From contig NZ_JANGAD010000001.1 in NCBI RefSeq assembly GCF_024461735.1, positions 124,001 to 188,000 on the forward strand: a DNA stretch of 64,000 bases, given 5' to 3'. The stretch is from Anaerotignum propionicum. GTDB taxonomy: Bacteria; Bacillota; Clostridia; Lachnospirales; Anaerotignaceae. Below are positions 44,597 through 54,446 of the stretch, one piece after another; the stretch's first letter is position 1, and every line of letters begins with the position of its first letter. A program made the position numbers and the translations under genes. The notes beneath the pieces were generated by a model, which ran no database searches, was not told where the DNA came from, and worked only from the letters and a program-made list of their open reading frames with translations.

Positions 44597-45292
44597 ATGA
44601 TTAGAAGAATTATTGAAATAGATGAAAAAAAATGTAATGGCTGTGGATTATGTGCATCTGCTTGCCACGAGGGTGCCATTTCCATGGTAGATGGAAAGGC
44701 AAAGCTGATTCGAGATGATTATTGTGACGGGCTTGGAGATTGCTTACCAACTTGTCCAACTGGAGCGATTCAATTTGTAGAAAGAGAAGCGCTGGCATAT
44801 GATGAAGTGGCAGTTAAGAAAAATATGGCAGAAAAAGCTCATGCATTTAGCTGCCCCGGAAGCAGACCACAAATGCTCCAACCAAGTATTCAAAATGATG
44901 AGACGGAACAGGTTTCAGGATCGGTAAAATCTCAGCTTCGTCAGTGGCCTGTTCAAATTCAGCTGGCACCTATTCAAGCACCTTATTTTGACGGTGCAAA
45001 CCTATTGATTGCTGCGGATTGTTCTGCGTATGCCTATGGAGATTTTCATAACAAATTTATGAAAAACAAGGTTACCTTAATCGGCTGTCCTAAGTTGGAT
45101 GCTGTGGAGTATTCTCAAAAAATACAGCAGATTATTATGCAAAACAATATTAAAAGCGTAACTGTTGTAAGAATGCAGGTACCTTGCTGTGGAGGAATTG
45201 AAATGGCTGTAAAGACTGCATTGCAGAATAGCGGCAAGTTTCTACCTTGGCAGGTGGTTACTATTTCCACACAAGGGGAAATTTTAGACTGA
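44597..45292 (+). CDS. 4Fe-4S dicluster ferredoxin-type protein
   Basis: 231 residues. Two ferredoxin clusters at the N-terminus: CNGCGLCASACHEG and CDGLGDCLPTCPTG. The C-terminal part (about 75-231) has LLIAADCSAYAYGDFH, VTLIGCPKLD and VPCCGGIEMAVKTAL, a domain of unknown function that adds further cysteines. Proteins of this shape are common in anaerobes beside Crp/Fnr regulators. ATG 44597 follows TTGGAGGAG. Divergent from the regulator at 43809. A redox role is likely; the partner is unknown. Confidence 0.9.
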   Translation: MIRRIIEIDEKKCNGCGLCASACHEGAISMVDGKAKLIRDDYCDGLGDCLPTCPTGAIQFVEREALAYDEVAVKKNMAEKAHAFSCPGSRPQMLQPSIQNDETEQVSGSVKSQLRQWPVQIQLAPIQAPYFDGANLLIAADCSAYAYGDFHNKFMKNKVTLIGCPKLDAVEYSQKIQQIIMQNNIKSVTVVRMQVPCCGGIEMAVKTALQNSGKFLPWQVVTISTQGEILD

Positions 45293-45338
45293 TTACTGAG
45301 AGATTTCTTACTTTTAAATGAGAATAACAAATGATTTA

Positions 45339-45398
45339 GAAAAAGCTCTATTAGGATTGCAAGAAATTTTTGTAATCTAATCAATAGAGCTTTTTCAT
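45339..45398 (+). terminator. Terminator of the ferredoxin-type gene
   Basis: GAAAAAGCTCTATT (45339-45352) pairs with AATAGAGCTTTTTC (45383-45396), with an inner GATTGCAA / TTGTAATC stem. Confidence 0.85.
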
Positions 45399-45881
45399 TT
45401 AAAAAATTAACATATTCCGTAAAAATTCACCTTCTTTTACCATAAAATATGTGTGTGTCTGTGATTGGATATTCAGGTACCCCTTGTCATTAAAATACTG
45501 AAATTTATGTTGTGATAGGATGGAAATATTTTTTAAGAATTCCAGGAATTACTATATTTTTAATAAAATTGGAGAGACTATATTTAGTTTTTTATATTTT
45601 TAGATGAGATTAAGCATGGCTTTTTTTATTTTTAAAATAGAATTTACTTTCTATAATTGGTAAAAATTTAGAACTAATGTTTGTATTTTGTGCTGTACTT
45701 TTTAGAGTATGTGTGCTATAATTTGTTGAGATTTGCGCGAGACAATATTGTGGTTTTTACCATGAAATACTAATTATTTAGTTGTTTCCAAAAGGAACGT
45801 TGGTTTGATTCATCTAAAAGATGAGTCTTCTTCTTATTTATATTAAGCGAACCTTTTTTCGGGTTTTACGGAGGTGGAAAA
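45399..45881 (+). other. AT-rich region with the uvrBA promoter
   Basis: No ORF is supported. TGC-TATAAT at 45714-45722 is an extended -10 promoter, about 160 bases before uvrB. Between them lie ACAATATTGT (45743-45752) and a small hairpin, ATTCATCT/AGATGAGT, followed by TTCTTCTTA. I found no LexA box. Confidence 0.5.
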
Positions 45882-47855
45882 ATGGATTTTAAGGTTCAAT
45901 CTCAATACAAACCGACCGGGGATCAGCCGGAGGCAATCGAAAAGCTTGCCAGAGGATTTCAAGAAGGAAAAAAATTTCAGACCCTCTTAGGGGTTACCGG
46001 TAGCGGTAAAACCTTTACTATGGCAAATATTATTGAAAAACTGCAAAAGCCTACCCTGGTAATTGCCCATAATAAGACCCTTGCTGCCCAGCTTTATAAT
46101 GAGCTGCGGGAATTTTTTCCTGAAAATGCTGTGGAATATTTTGTTTCCTATTACGATTATTATCAGCCCGAGGCATATGTACCCAGTACGGATACCTATA
46201 TCGAGAAGGATTCATCTGTGAATGATGAAATTGATAAGTTGCGCCATTCAGCAACGGCAGCTTTGGTGGAGCGGGAAGATGTTATTGTTGTGGCCAGTGT
46301 GTCTTGCATTTATGGATTGGGCGACCCTGAGGAATATTATGGGATGATGCTTTCGTTGCGTCCAGGTATGGAAAAGGATCGGGATGAGGTATTACGCAGC
46401 TTATTGGAAATGCAATATGACCGTAATGATATGAATTTTGAGAGAGGCTCTTTTCGTGTACGGGGGGATGTTGTTGAGATTTTTCCTGTTGGCTCCTCGG
46501 AACATGCGGTAAGGGTGGAATTTTTTGGAGATGAAGTGGAAAGAATCACTGAAATTGATGTCCTCACAGGAGAAATTTTGGGAACAAGGGCGCATATTTC
46601 TATTTTTCCTGCTTCACATTATGTGACTTCCCCAGAAAAGCTTCGTGTGTCCGTTGAACACATTGAAGCGGAGCTCAAAGAGCGTTTAGACCAGCTGCGT
46701 AGAGAGGACAAGCTTTTAGAGGCTCAGCGATTGGAACAGAGAACCAATTATGATATTGAGATGATGCGAGAAATGGGTTTTTGCACGGGAATTGAAAACT
46801 ATTCTCGTCACTTATCTTTAAGGGAACCCGGAAGCACACCTTTTACACTGATTGATTTCTTCCCTGATGACTTTTTGATGATTGCCGATGAATCCCATGT
46901 CTCTATACCTCAAATACGAGGGATGTATGAGGGGGACAGATCCAGAAAAACCACTTTGGTGGATTTTGGTTTCCGTTTACCGTCCGCTTTAGATAACCGC
47001 CCGCTAAAATTTGTGGAGTTTGAAGAGAAAATTAATCAGCTTTTGTTTGTTTCTGCGACCCCTTCTGTTTATGAAAAGGAGCATGCTGAGCAAATTGCTG
47101 AGCAGATTATTAGACCTACCGGGCTTTTGGACCCAGAAATTTCTGTTCGACCCATTGAAGGGCAGATTGATGATTTGTTATCGGAAGTGAAGAAAACAAC
47201 CTCTGTTGGGCAAAAGGTTTTGGTAACAACACTGACAAAAAAAATGGCGGAACGCCTGACGGATTATATGCGTGAAGCAGGGGTTCGGGTACGGTATCTT
47301 CATTCTGATATTGATACTTTAGAACGCTTGGAAATTATAAGAGATTTACGTATGGATGTTTTTGATGTATTGGTTGGAATCAACCTTTTGCGTGAAGGTT
47401 TGGATATTCCTGAAGTGAGTTTGGTTGCGATTTTAGATGCGGATAAGGAAGGCTTTTTACGTTCGGAAACCTCACTGATACAGACTGTAGGACGAGCGGC
47501 GAGAAATAAGGATGGCAGGGTTATTATGTATGCAAATGTGATGACAGAAAGCATGAATAAGGCTATTCGAGAAACCAACCGCCGTCGTGGCATTCAGGAA
47601 GCCTACAATGAGTTGCATGGAATTACACCTCAGACCATTCAAAAGAAAGTTCATGATATTATACAGATTAGTAAAACGGCTACAGAGAAGCAGAAATTTG
47701 GCTTAGATAAGGATCCTGAATCTATGAGTAAGGATGAGTTGAAAAAGTTGACTCAGAAGATGGATAAAGAAATGAAGCAGGCGGCATTGGAGTTACAATT
47801 TGAACGAGCTGCAGAGCTGAGAGATAAGATTTTAGAGCTGAAAAAGATGTTATAA
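45882..47855 (+). CDS. uvrB: UvrABC system protein B
   Basis: 657 residues. Walker [15 protein letters not shown] near residue 40, the beta-hairpin region [43 protein letters not shown], and the helicase motifs [33 protein letters not shown] and QTVGRAARN. The C-terminal UVR motif ([16 protein letters not shown]) binds UvrC. Together with UvrA it verifies damage in nucleotide excision repair. ATG 45882 follows ACGGAGGTGG. uvrA starts 30 bases later in the same operon. Confidence 0.98.
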   Translation: MDFKVQSQYKPTGDQPEAIEKLARGFQEGKKFQTLLGVTGSGKTFTMANIIEKLQKPTLVIAHNKTLAAQLYNELREFFPENAVEYFVSYYDYYQPEAYVPSTDTYIEKDSSVNDEIDKLRHSATAALVEREDVIVVASVSCIYGLGDPEEYYGMMLSLRPGMEKDRDEVLRSLLEMQYDRNDMNFERGSFRVRGDVVEIFPVGSSEHAVRVEFFGDEVERITEIDVLTGEILGTRAHISIFPASHYVTSPEKLRVSVEHIEAELKERLDQLRREDKLLEAQRLEQRTNYDIEMMREMGFCTGIENYSRHLSLREPGSTPFTLIDFFPDDFLMIADESHVSIPQIRGMYEGDRSRKTTLVDFGFRLPSALDNRPLKFVEFEEKINQLLFVSATPSVYEKEHAEQIAEQIIRPTGLLDPEISVRPIEGQIDDLLSEVKKTTSVGQKVLVTTLTKKMAERLTDYMREAGVRVRYLHSDIDTLERLEIIRDLRMDVFDVLVGINLLREGLDIPEVSLVAILDADKEGFLRSETSLIQTVGRAARNKDGRVIMYANVMTESMNKAIRETNRRRGIQEAYNELHGITPQTIQKKVHDIIQISKTATEKQKFGLDKDPESMSKDELKKLTQKMDKEMKQAALELQFERAAELRDKILELKKML

Positions 47856-47885
47856 AAGCAGTAATTTCCACTGTTAGGAGGAACT

Positions 47886-50720
47886 ATGAAGGATAAAATT
47901 GTAATTCGGGGAGCAAGGGAGCACAATTTAAAAAATGTGGACCTTACCATCCCAAGAGATAAACTGGTTGTTTTCACCGGGGTCAGCGGTTCGGGAAAAA
48001 GCTCCTTGGCCTTTGATACCCTTTATGCAGAAGGACAGCGACGCTATGTTGAATCTCTGTCCTCCTATGCACGGCAATTTTTGGGGCAGATGGAAAAGCC
48101 TGATGTTGATTTGATTGAAGGTCTTTCCCCTGCCATTTCCATAGACCAAAAGACTACAAGCCATAACCCTCGTTCTACCGTGGGGACGGTAACGGAGATT
48201 TATGATTATTTGCGTTTGCTTTATGCCAGAATCGGCATACCTCATTGCCCGAAGTGTGGAAAAGAGGTTAAAAAGCAGACCATTGATCAGATTGTAGATC
48301 GTATTTTAGAACTGCCTGAGCGATCGAAGCTACAGCTTCTTGCTCCTGTTGTACGTGGACGCAAAGGAGAGCATGTAAAGCTTTTAGAAGATGCAAAAAA
48401 AAGCGGATATGTGCGTGTGCGTGTGGATGGCAACCTATATGACCTTTCGGAAAAAATAGAGCTTGAAAAAAATAAAAAACATACCATAGAAATTGTCGTT
48501 GACCGTTTGGTAGTAAAGGAAGGTATACAAAAGCGTTTGACAGAATCCATCGAGACAGTAACCAGTCTGACTGGGGGACTTTTGGTGGTGGATGTAAATC
48601 AAGGAGAAGAGGAATTGGTGTTTAGCCAAAACTTTTCCTGCCCTGACTGCGGAATTGATTTAATGGAAATTGAGCCACGATTATTTTCCTTTAACAATCC
48701 CAGTGGTGCATGCCCCACTTGTACCGGCTTGGGCATGCAAATGAAGTTTGATGAAAACCTCATTGTACCCAATGATAGCCTTAGTATATTAAAAGGAGCC
48801 ATTGTTGCCCCAGGATATAATTCTATTTCTGCAAAGGACAGCATGAGTCGTGTTTTGTTTGAAGCTTTGTCAGAGCGTTATGGCTTCTCACTGGAAACAC
48901 CCTTTAAAGACCTCCCTGAAAAAATTAGAAAAATAATTTTTTATGGTACTGGCGGTGAAAAGCTTCGCATTACCTACACAAACTATCGGGGAACAGGTAC
49001 TTATGATTACGAATATGATGGTTTGATTAACAATTTACAACGCAGATATAACGAAACTTCAGAAGGGATGCGGGGAGAATATGAGGAATATATGACCAAT
49101 ATTCAGTGCCCCGATTGCCATGGGCAACGTTTACGCCCCGAGGTTCTTGCCATTACTGTAGGGGGAAAGAATATCTCCCAATTGACGAAACTTTCTGTAG
49201 CAGAAATTCAAACGTTTTTTAGCGAGCTTGCTTTAAGTGGGCGAGAAGAAATGATTGGCCAGCGTATTTTAAAAGAAGTCAATGCCAGGATTGGGTTTTT
49301 GATGGACGTGGGTTTGGAATATCTAACCCTTTCACGGGCTGCAGGCACCCTTTCCGGTGGCGAGGCTCAGCGAATCCGACTTGCAACCCAGATTGGTTCG
49401 GGTTTGGTTGGCGTTGTTTATATTTTGGACGAGCCTAGTATTGGCTTGCATCAAAGGGATAATGATAAGTTGCTGAAATCTCTGCAGCACCTTAGAGATA
49501 TTGGGAATTCTTTAATTGTAGTTGAGCATGATGAGGATACCATGTATGCAGCAGATTGCATTGTGGATATTGGCCCCGGTGCCGGTAAGGATGGCGGGGA
49601 GGTAATTTGTGTAGGCAGTGTTGAGGAAATTAAGGCGTGTGAGCGTTCGGTTACGGGAGACTACCTTAGCGGCAGGAAAAGAATTGAAGTGCCTAAAACA
49701 CGCAGAAAATTCGAATCAGAGCATGTGATTCAAATTAGAGGTGCTGGAGAAAACAATTTGAAAAATATAGATGTTGACATCCCATTGGGCATATTCACCT
49801 GTGTAACTGGTGTCAGCGGTTCGGGGAAAAGCTCATTAGTCAATGAAATTTTATATAAACGCTTGGCGAGAGATCTAAACCGTGCTAAGCTTCGTCCTGG
49901 TGCCCATGGAGAAATGATTGGGCATGAGGTGCTGGATAAGGTGATAGACATTGATCAATCTCCCATTGGGCGTACACCTAGAAGTAATCCAGCAACTTAT
50001 ACAGGTGTTTTCGACTTAATTCGAGATGTATTTACCCAAACCACTGAGGCCAAAATGAGAGGGTATCAAAAGGGTAGATTTAGCTTTAATGTGAAGGGTG
50101 GACGTTGCGAGGCGTGTGCCGGAGATGGAATTATTAAAATAGAAATGCATTTTTTACCTGATATTTATGTGCCATGTGAGGTTTGCCAAGGAAAGCGATA
50201 TAACCGTGAAACTTTAGAGGTTAAGTATAAAGGAAAAAGCATTTCCGATGTGCTGGAAATGACAGTGGAAGAAGCTCTGGCATTTTTTGAAAACATCCCG
50301 CGCATTAAAACGAAGCTTCAAACCCTGAATGATGTTGGTTTATCCTATGTTCGGTTAGGTCAGTCATCCACAACCCTTTCCGGTGGTGAAGCCCAGAGGG
50401 TGAAGCTTGCCACAGAACTAAGCAAGAAAAGCACCGGGCGTACCATGTATATTTTAGATGAACCTACAACAGGCTTGCATACGGCGGATGTGCACAAATT
50501 AGTGGAAATTCTTCAACAATTGGCTGAAGGCGGTAACACGGTTGTAGTCATTGAGCACAACCTTGATGTGATTAAAACGGCGGATTACATTATTGACTTG
50601 GGTCCTGAGGGTGGCGATAAAGGTGGAATGGTAATTGCCAAGGGTACCCCAGAGGAAATATGCAAAGTTAATGAGTCTTACACAGGAAAGTATCTAAAAA
50701 GTCTGATAGAGAAGGGCTAA
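47886..50720 (+). CDS. uvrA: UvrABC system protein A
   Basis: 944 residues, the full length. Two ABC ATPase halves, each with Walker A ([14 protein letters not shown] and [14 protein letters not shown]) and signature ([12 protein letters not shown] and [12 protein letters not shown]). Zinc-finger cysteine pairs: [17 protein letters not shown] and [17 protein letters not shown]. It scans DNA for helix distortion as a dimer and loads UvrB. ATG 47886 follows TTAGGAGG. uvrC is not in the window. Confidence 0.98.
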   Translation: MKDKIVIRGAREHNLKNVDLTIPRDKLVVFTGVSGSGKSSLAFDTLYAEGQRRYVESLSSYARQFLGQMEKPDVDLIEGLSPAISIDQKTTSHNPRSTVGTVTEIYDYLRLLYARIGIPHCPKCGKEVKKQTIDQIVDRILELPERSKLQLLAPVVRGRKGEHVKLLEDAKKSGYVRVRVDGNLYDLSEKIELEKNKKHTIEIVVDRLVVKEGIQKRLTESIETVTSLTGGLLVVDVNQGEEELVFSQNFSCPDCGIDLMEIEPRLFSFNNPSGACPTCTGLGMQMKFDENLIVPNDSLSILKGAIVAPGYNSISAKDSMSRVLFEALSERYGFSLETPFKDLPEKIRKIIFYGTGGEKLRITYTNYRGTGTYDYEYDGLINNLQRRYNETSEGMRGEYEEYMTNIQCPDCHGQRLRPEVLAITVGGKNISQLTKLSVAEIQTFFSELALSGREEMIGQRILKEVNARIGFLMDVGLEYLTLSRAAGTLSGGEAQRIRLATQIGSGLVGVVYILDEPSIGLHQRDNDKLLKSLQHLRDIGNSLIVVEHDEDTMYAADCIVDIGPGAGKDGGEVICVGSVEEIKACERSVTGDYLSGRKRIEVPKTRRKFESEHVIQIRGAGENNLKNIDVDIPLGIFTCVTGVSGSGKSSLVNEILYKRLARDLNRAKLRPGAHGEMIGHEVLDKVIDIDQSPIGRTPRSNPATYTGVFDLIRDVFTQTTEAKMRGYQKGRFSFNVKGGRCEACAGDGIIKIEMHFLPDIYVPCEVCQGKRYNRETLEVKYKGKSISDVLEMTVEEALAFFENIPRIKTKLQTLNDVGLSYVRLGQSSTTLSGGEAQRVKLATELSKKSTGRTMYILDEPTTGLHTADVHKLVEILQQLAEGGNTVVVIEHNLDVIKTADYIIDLGPEGGDKGGMVIAKGTPEEICKVNESYTGKYLKSLIEKG

Positions 50721-50732
50721 AGAGCATAAATC

Positions 50733-50772
50733 GGTAGGAAAATCAGATTATTTGATTTTTCCTGCCTTTTTT
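50733..50772 (+). terminator. Terminator of uvrBA
   Basis: GGTAGGAAAATCA with TGATTTTTCCTGCC around GATTAT, then six T. Confidence 0.85.
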
Positions 50773-50881
50773 GTTATAATTCGGAAAAAAGGTTTATGTA
50801 CAAAAGAAATGTTTATATTGACAAGTTGTTTAGAAATCATTACCATAAGATTATAAGATTTTTGGGTGAGTGGAGGAAGAT

Positions 50882-51193
50882 ATGGCTAAGGGAAAAGAAC
50901 CGGTACAGGGTTTTGTACAGGCAAGTAAAAGAGTTACAGATTTATTTGGCTGCGAGGGCGATTTCTTTTTAAAGCCTCTTTTGAATATTGAATGGACGGT
51001 GCGTCGAGATGATGATTTTTACTTCCTCTGTTATTGGTTAGAAGACGGCAAAAAGGTTGAAGCGGTAATCGTGAAGAAAAACGGGGAGCCGTTGATATAT
51101 AAAACGAAAGATTACTCTATGGTCGTAGCCATCGATTGTGTTAAAATTGGGTTTGTTTTTAGTAACGAAAAAAATATCTCTCAAAACCAATAA
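50882..51193 (+). CDS. Hypothetical protein
   Basis: 103 residues from ATG 50882 (MAKGKEPVQGFVQASK), with GTGGAGGAAG upstream. Soluble, beta-rich (WTVRRDDDFYFLCYWLEDGKKVEAVIVKK). No family recognised. It follows uvrA by 160 bases and its own terminator, and precedes the SSB-like gene by 150 bases. Probably a real but uncharacterised gene. Confidence 0.7.
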   Translation: MAKGKEPVQGFVQASKRVTDLFGCEGDFFLKPLLNIEWTVRRDDDFYFLCYWLEDGKKVEAVIVKKNGEPLIYKTKDYSMVVAIDCVKIGFVFSNEKNISQNQ

Positions 51194-51344
51194 AAATGGC
51201 TAGGATATCAGCGAACGTACCTGAAGGAGGCCTTGAAGAGTTTTTTTTTATATGGACTTCTAAAGGTTTGTTTTTTTGCGTAAACTGAAATACAGAAGGA
51301 AGCAATGTCGATGCAAAAATCGGCATAGAAAAGGGGAGAAAGCG

Positions 51345-52010
51345 ATGCATATGGATGGATTGCCGGAAAACAACAGTGTTGCCATTGCCGGTAAAATCGT
51401 GGAGGAATGTGTCTTTAGCCACGAGGTTTATGGAGAGGGCTTCTATACGTTTAAGATAGCATCTGAGCGTCTTAGTGATCAGGCTGACATCCTTCCGATC
51501 ACCGTCTCGGAAAGGTTGATAGATAAGGAGCAGCTAAAAGCAGGCACTTGCGTAGATGTGATGGGACAACTTCGTAGCTATAATAATTATAACAGCAAGA
51601 AGAATAGGCTTGTGCTTACTATTTTTGCCAGAGAAATTCGTCTGATGTCTGATGAAGAAAAAAAGAATGAAAATCAAATTTTTCTGAATGGTTTTATCTG
51701 CAAAGAGCCAATTTATAGAAAGACACCTTTTGGACGGGAAATTTCAGATATTTTGGTTGCTGTAAACCGTGCATACAATAAGTCCGACTATATCCCCTGC
51801 ATTGTTTGGGGGCGTAATGCAAGATATATGGCAAATTTAAAGGTAGGAGCAAATATTAAGGTTTGGGGTAGAGTGCAAAGCAGAAGTTATCAGAAAAAAA
51901 CGGGTGATTTGATTGAAGAGAGAGTTGCCTATGAAGTTTCTGTTTCAAAAATTGAAATTCCCCATACGGATGAGAAATCAAAAACAGTTGAAGATACTAC
52001 CGAAGAATAG
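51345..52010 (+). CDS. Tandem OB-fold single-stranded-DNA-binding-like protein
   Basis: 221 residues. Two OB-like SSB modules in tandem: residues 8-100 (NNSVAIAGKIVEE...EGFYTFKIASERLS...GTCVDVMGQLRSYN) and 110-205 (NQIFLNGFICKEPIYRKTPFGREISDILVAVNRAYNKSDYIPCIVWGRNARYM...GANIKVWGRVQSRSY). The second half has the classic SSB wording. There is no acidic C-terminal tip of the SSB kind; it ends EKSKTVEDTTEE. ATG 51345 follows GGGGAGAAAGCG. The adenosyltransferase gene starts 17 bases later, an unexpected partner. Confidence 0.82.
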   Translation: MHMDGLPENNSVAIAGKIVEECVFSHEVYGEGFYTFKIASERLSDQADILPITVSERLIDKEQLKAGTCVDVMGQLRSYNNYNSKKNRLVLTIFAREIRLMSDEEKKNENQIFLNGFICKEPIYRKTPFGREISDILVAVNRAYNKSDYIPCIVWGRNARYMANLKVGANIKVWGRVQSRSYQKKTGDLIEERVAYEVSVSKIEIPHTDEKSKTVEDTTEE

Positions 52011-52027
52011 CAGGAGTTGAATATTAA

Positions 52028-52513
52028 GTGAGACGTGGACAGATTTGCGTTTATTATGGCGCAGGCAAAGGAAAAACCTGTGTAGCTGTTGGCCGAGGGC
52101 TAAGAGCGATTGGGGACGATTTGCGTGTTGTGATGATACAATTTATGGATTATCATAATAGTAAGGAAATCGAGTTACTAAAAAAGCTTGAGCCTGATTT
52201 TCGTATTTTTCGATTTGAAAAAAATCGTGAAGAGCAGGAATTTGATGAAACCGTTCGTAAGGAAATTAGCGGGGAAATAAAAAATGCTTTCAATTTTGCA
52301 AGAAAAATTGTGGATACGGGAGAATGCGAGATGCTTCTGCTGGATGGCATTTTGGAGTGCATAAGAGAGGGCTTTTTGTCTGCTGAGCAATTGGACGAAT
52401 TGTTGGATCGACGCCCTGATTATATGGATATTATTTTGACAGGGGATGCTTTGCCGCCAACCATAGCGGAGAGAGTAGATTGTATTTATCAGTTGAAGAC
52501 TGAGAAGCAGTAA
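52028..52513 (+). CDS. cobO: Cob(I)yrinic acid a,c-diamide adenosyltransferase (CobO/BtuR type)
   Basis: 161 residues. P-loop YYGAGKGKTCVAVGRGLRA at the N-terminus, VMIQFM, and LLLDGILECIREG near residue 100, as in the CobA/CobO/BtuR family, which makes adenosylcobalamin from ATP. The catalytic protein is often a little longer, about 170-200 residues, so it is slightly short. Start GTG 52028 with AGGAGTTG upstream. No cobalamin pathway genes are in the window. It may support B12-dependent mutases. Confidence 0.85.
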   Translation: MRRGQICVYYGAGKGKTCVAVGRGLRAIGDDLRVVMIQFMDYHNSKEIELLKKLEPDFRIFRFEKNREEQEFDETVRKEISGEIKNAFNFARKIVDTGECEMLLLDGILECIREGFLSAEQLDELLDRRPDYMDIILTGDALPPTIAERVDCIYQLKTEKQ

Positions 52514-52618
52514 GACCTATACGAGGGTTTTGGCTTTCCCATGGTCCAGGATGGATTCCATTGAAAAAAGTCCAATTAAGAAAAGAGATGTTTCATATTT
52601 TTTATTTATTTGAAGAAA

Positions 52619-52667
52619 ATCCACCACCAAAAGCTATATGGCCTTTGGTGGTGGATATTTTATTTTA
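52619..52667 (+). terminator. Terminator of the SSB-like/cobO unit
   Basis: ATCCACCACCAAAAG (52619-52633) with CTTTGGTGGTGGAT (52643-52656), then ATTTTATTTT. Confidence 0.9.
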
Positions 52668-52794
52668 ATAATAAGGGAAAGAAGTCCTTTTACTTGTTTT
52701 CATGTTAAATAAAAGAAGTAGATTTGATATAGAGAAAATTTAGAATTAAAGGTGACATTATGCATGCTATAGAAATATAAATTATATTTGTGTG

Positions 52795-52823
52795 TTGACA
52801 TATGAAAATATATATAATAATAT
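52795..52823 (+). promoter_or_regulatory. Strong sigma-A-like promoter in gene-free stretch
   Basis: TTGACA (52795-52800), a 17-bp spacer, TAATAT (52818-52823). Predicted start about 52830. Confidence 0.65.
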
Positions 52824-52825
52824 AT

Positions 52826-52854
52826 TAAATAGTTATATTAAATATAACTATTTA
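52826..52854 (+). promoter_or_regulatory. Operator-like perfect palindrome at the predicted start site
   Basis: TAAATAGTTATATT, one base, and its exact complement. Half-site core AATATAA is shared with the dyad AAATATAA-A-TTATATTT at 52773-52789, just before the -35. Confidence 0.6.
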
Positions 52855-53318
52855 TTGATGTGCGCATATCTCTTGCAGTCGGAACAAGTAGGTGGTGATG
52901 TGAGAAATAGAGTTTGATGGGTAAAAGAAATGGGGTTTAGTAAGTAGAAATGGATTTGATGTTGCCATTCTATGTCGAATTCTTCAATTTATAAAAAAGA
53001 AAATGCAGAAGGGGGTTAGCTGAGAGGGATAGGGATAAGACGAATGAAAGTACGGATGATATTGCAAAAAAAGAATAATCTTATATATAGACAGTAAATT
53101 ATTGCTGTAAAATAAATGAAAAATTATCCTGATTTATCTTTAATGCTAACAATACATAACCAATTTGCTGAAATGAACTAAATTAAGAAAGTTGCTTAAA
53201 ACGCGAAAAAACAACAAGTGAGATGTTCATGTGGAGTGGCAACAGTAACTTAAGTAAGATTTTATGATGCAACAACGAAAGAATGGAGATAGAGTGCCAA
53301 CAGCTGCACGATATCAGG

Positions 53319-53370
53319 AAAAACAGTGCCAGTGCTTTGGTTTGAAGTGACTGACACTGTTTTTATTTTA
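53319..53370 (+). terminator. Terminator-like hairpin in the gene-free stretch
   Basis: AAAAACAGTG (53319-53328) pairs with CACTGTTTTT (53355-53364), extended by CAGT/ACTG, followed by ATTTTA. Confidence 0.75.
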
Positions 53371-53438
53371 CTTGAGTAATTATAGAATTTTAATGCATTT
53401 TAAGGGATTGCACTTTTGTACTGATGCATAGGCAATTA

Positions 53439-53475
53439 AAAAATCCCCTTTAATTATCATAATAGGGGATTTTCA
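53439..53475 (-). terminator. Terminator of dapB
   Basis: AAAAATCCCC (53439-53448) pairs with GGGGATTTT (53465-53473). T-rich on the minus-strand exit. Confidence 0.75.
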
Positions 53476-53478
53476 TGA

Positions 53479-54231
53479 TTAAGCTAGGACATCTTTCATT
53501 GAATAAAGTCCGGGACCCTGTGAAGCCAAAAATTTTGCTGCTTTTACTGCACCAACAGCAAAAACTTCTCGAGAGGTGGCTTTATGGTTTAATTCAATTA
53601 CCTCGTCTCTTCCGGCAAAAATAACGTCATGGTCGCCCACAATATTTCCGCCTCGAACAGCATGGATTCCTATTTCTTTACGGTCTCTTTTTTCATTTGT
53701 TTGAGAACGATCATACACATAATGGAATTGTTGCTCCATTGCCTCATTTATAGCATCTGCTAAAGCCATGGCAGTTCCACTAGGAGCATCAATTTTCTGG
53801 TTATGATGCTTCTCTACGATTTCAATATCAAAATTTGCATCATACAAAGCTTTTGCGGCTTTTTGAACCAACTCAATAAGCAAGTTTATGCCGATAGACA
53901 TATTTGCGGATTTTAATACGGCAACCTCTTTTGAAGTTTCCTTGAGTAATTCCATGGTTTCATCACTAAGAGCAGTGGTGCAGGCAACAATGGGTATTTT
54001 TTTCGCTTTCGCAAAATCCAGTAATGCGGGCACAGCCACTGCTGTAGAGAAGTCAATGATTACATCGGCCTCAATGTTACAGTCAGCAGGCGTTGGGAAA
54101 ACAGGAAAATCAGCCCCAGGTACCCTTGGGTCAATACCTGCAACAATTTGGCAGGCTGCATCGTTTGCTACGATTTCTGCCACAACTTGTCCCATTTTAC
54201 CACCGCAGCCATGCATGATAATATTAATCAT
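53479..54231 (-). CDS. dapB: 4-hydroxy-tetrahydrodipicolinate reductase
   Basis: 250 residues. NAD(P)-binding start MINIIMHGCGGKMGQVV, ADVIIDFSTAVAV, VACTTALSDE, and the substrate loop VEKHHNQKIDAPSGTAMALA, with HAVRGGNIVGDHDV near the end. It reduces the DapA product in lysine and diaminopimelate synthesis. ATG 54231 has AAAGGAG with 8-base spacing; GTG 54240 overlaps it. Third gene of asd-dapA-dapB, downstream of the lysine riboswitch. Confidence 0.97.
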   Translation of the reverse strand: MINIIMHGCGGKMGQVVAEIVANDAACQIVAGIDPRVPGADFPVFPTPADCNIEADVIIDFSTAVAVPALLDFAKAKKIPIVACTTALSDETMELLKETSKEVAVLKSANMSIGINLLIELVQKAAKALYDANFDIEIVEKHHNQKIDAPSGTAMALADAINEAMEQQFHYVYDRSQTNEKRDRKEIGIHAVRGGNIVGDHDVIFAGRDEVIELNHKATSREVFAVGAVKAAKFLASQGPGLYSMKDVLA

Positions 54232-54404
54232 ATAGTACACTCCTTTAAAATCAAACCTTATCCTACTTTTTGAATGATACCCATTTCATTTTAGGAAATG
54301 AGTCATTCTAAAGCTTGTCTTTTTCACTGACTGATGTCAGCGTCCATTGTAATATAACGATTTCCAAGCCAATATCTTGTTAGAATGCTATACACAATCA
54401 AATC

Positions 54405-54438
54405 TGTTAAAATGCGGCAAAGAGATATCTTTGCCGCA
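54405..54438 (-). terminator. Internal terminator between dapA and dapB
   Basis: TGCGGCAAAG (54413-54422) and CTTTGCCGCA (54429-54438) form a 10-bp stem. On the minus strand, ATTTTAAC follows. The tail is weak, so part of the transcription would read through into dapB. Confidence 0.55.
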
Positions 54439-54446
54439 AATCGTCA

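Larger units (their letters stand above)
52668..53438. other. Gene-free stretch with promoter, palindromes and terminator
   Basis: About 770 bases with no ORF longer than a few codons that has an RBS. It holds a consensus promoter (52795-52823), a 29-bp palindrome across the predicted start (52826-52854), a smaller AATATAA-type palindrome upstream (52773-52789) and a terminator (53319-53370). It may be an untranslated RNA gene or the remains of a decayed gene. Confidence 0.5.

Noticed and set aside
45760..45881. LexA box before uvrB
   Set aside because: Short GGAACGTT and CGAAC-like strings occur, but no GAAC-N4-GTTC arrangement with proper spacing.
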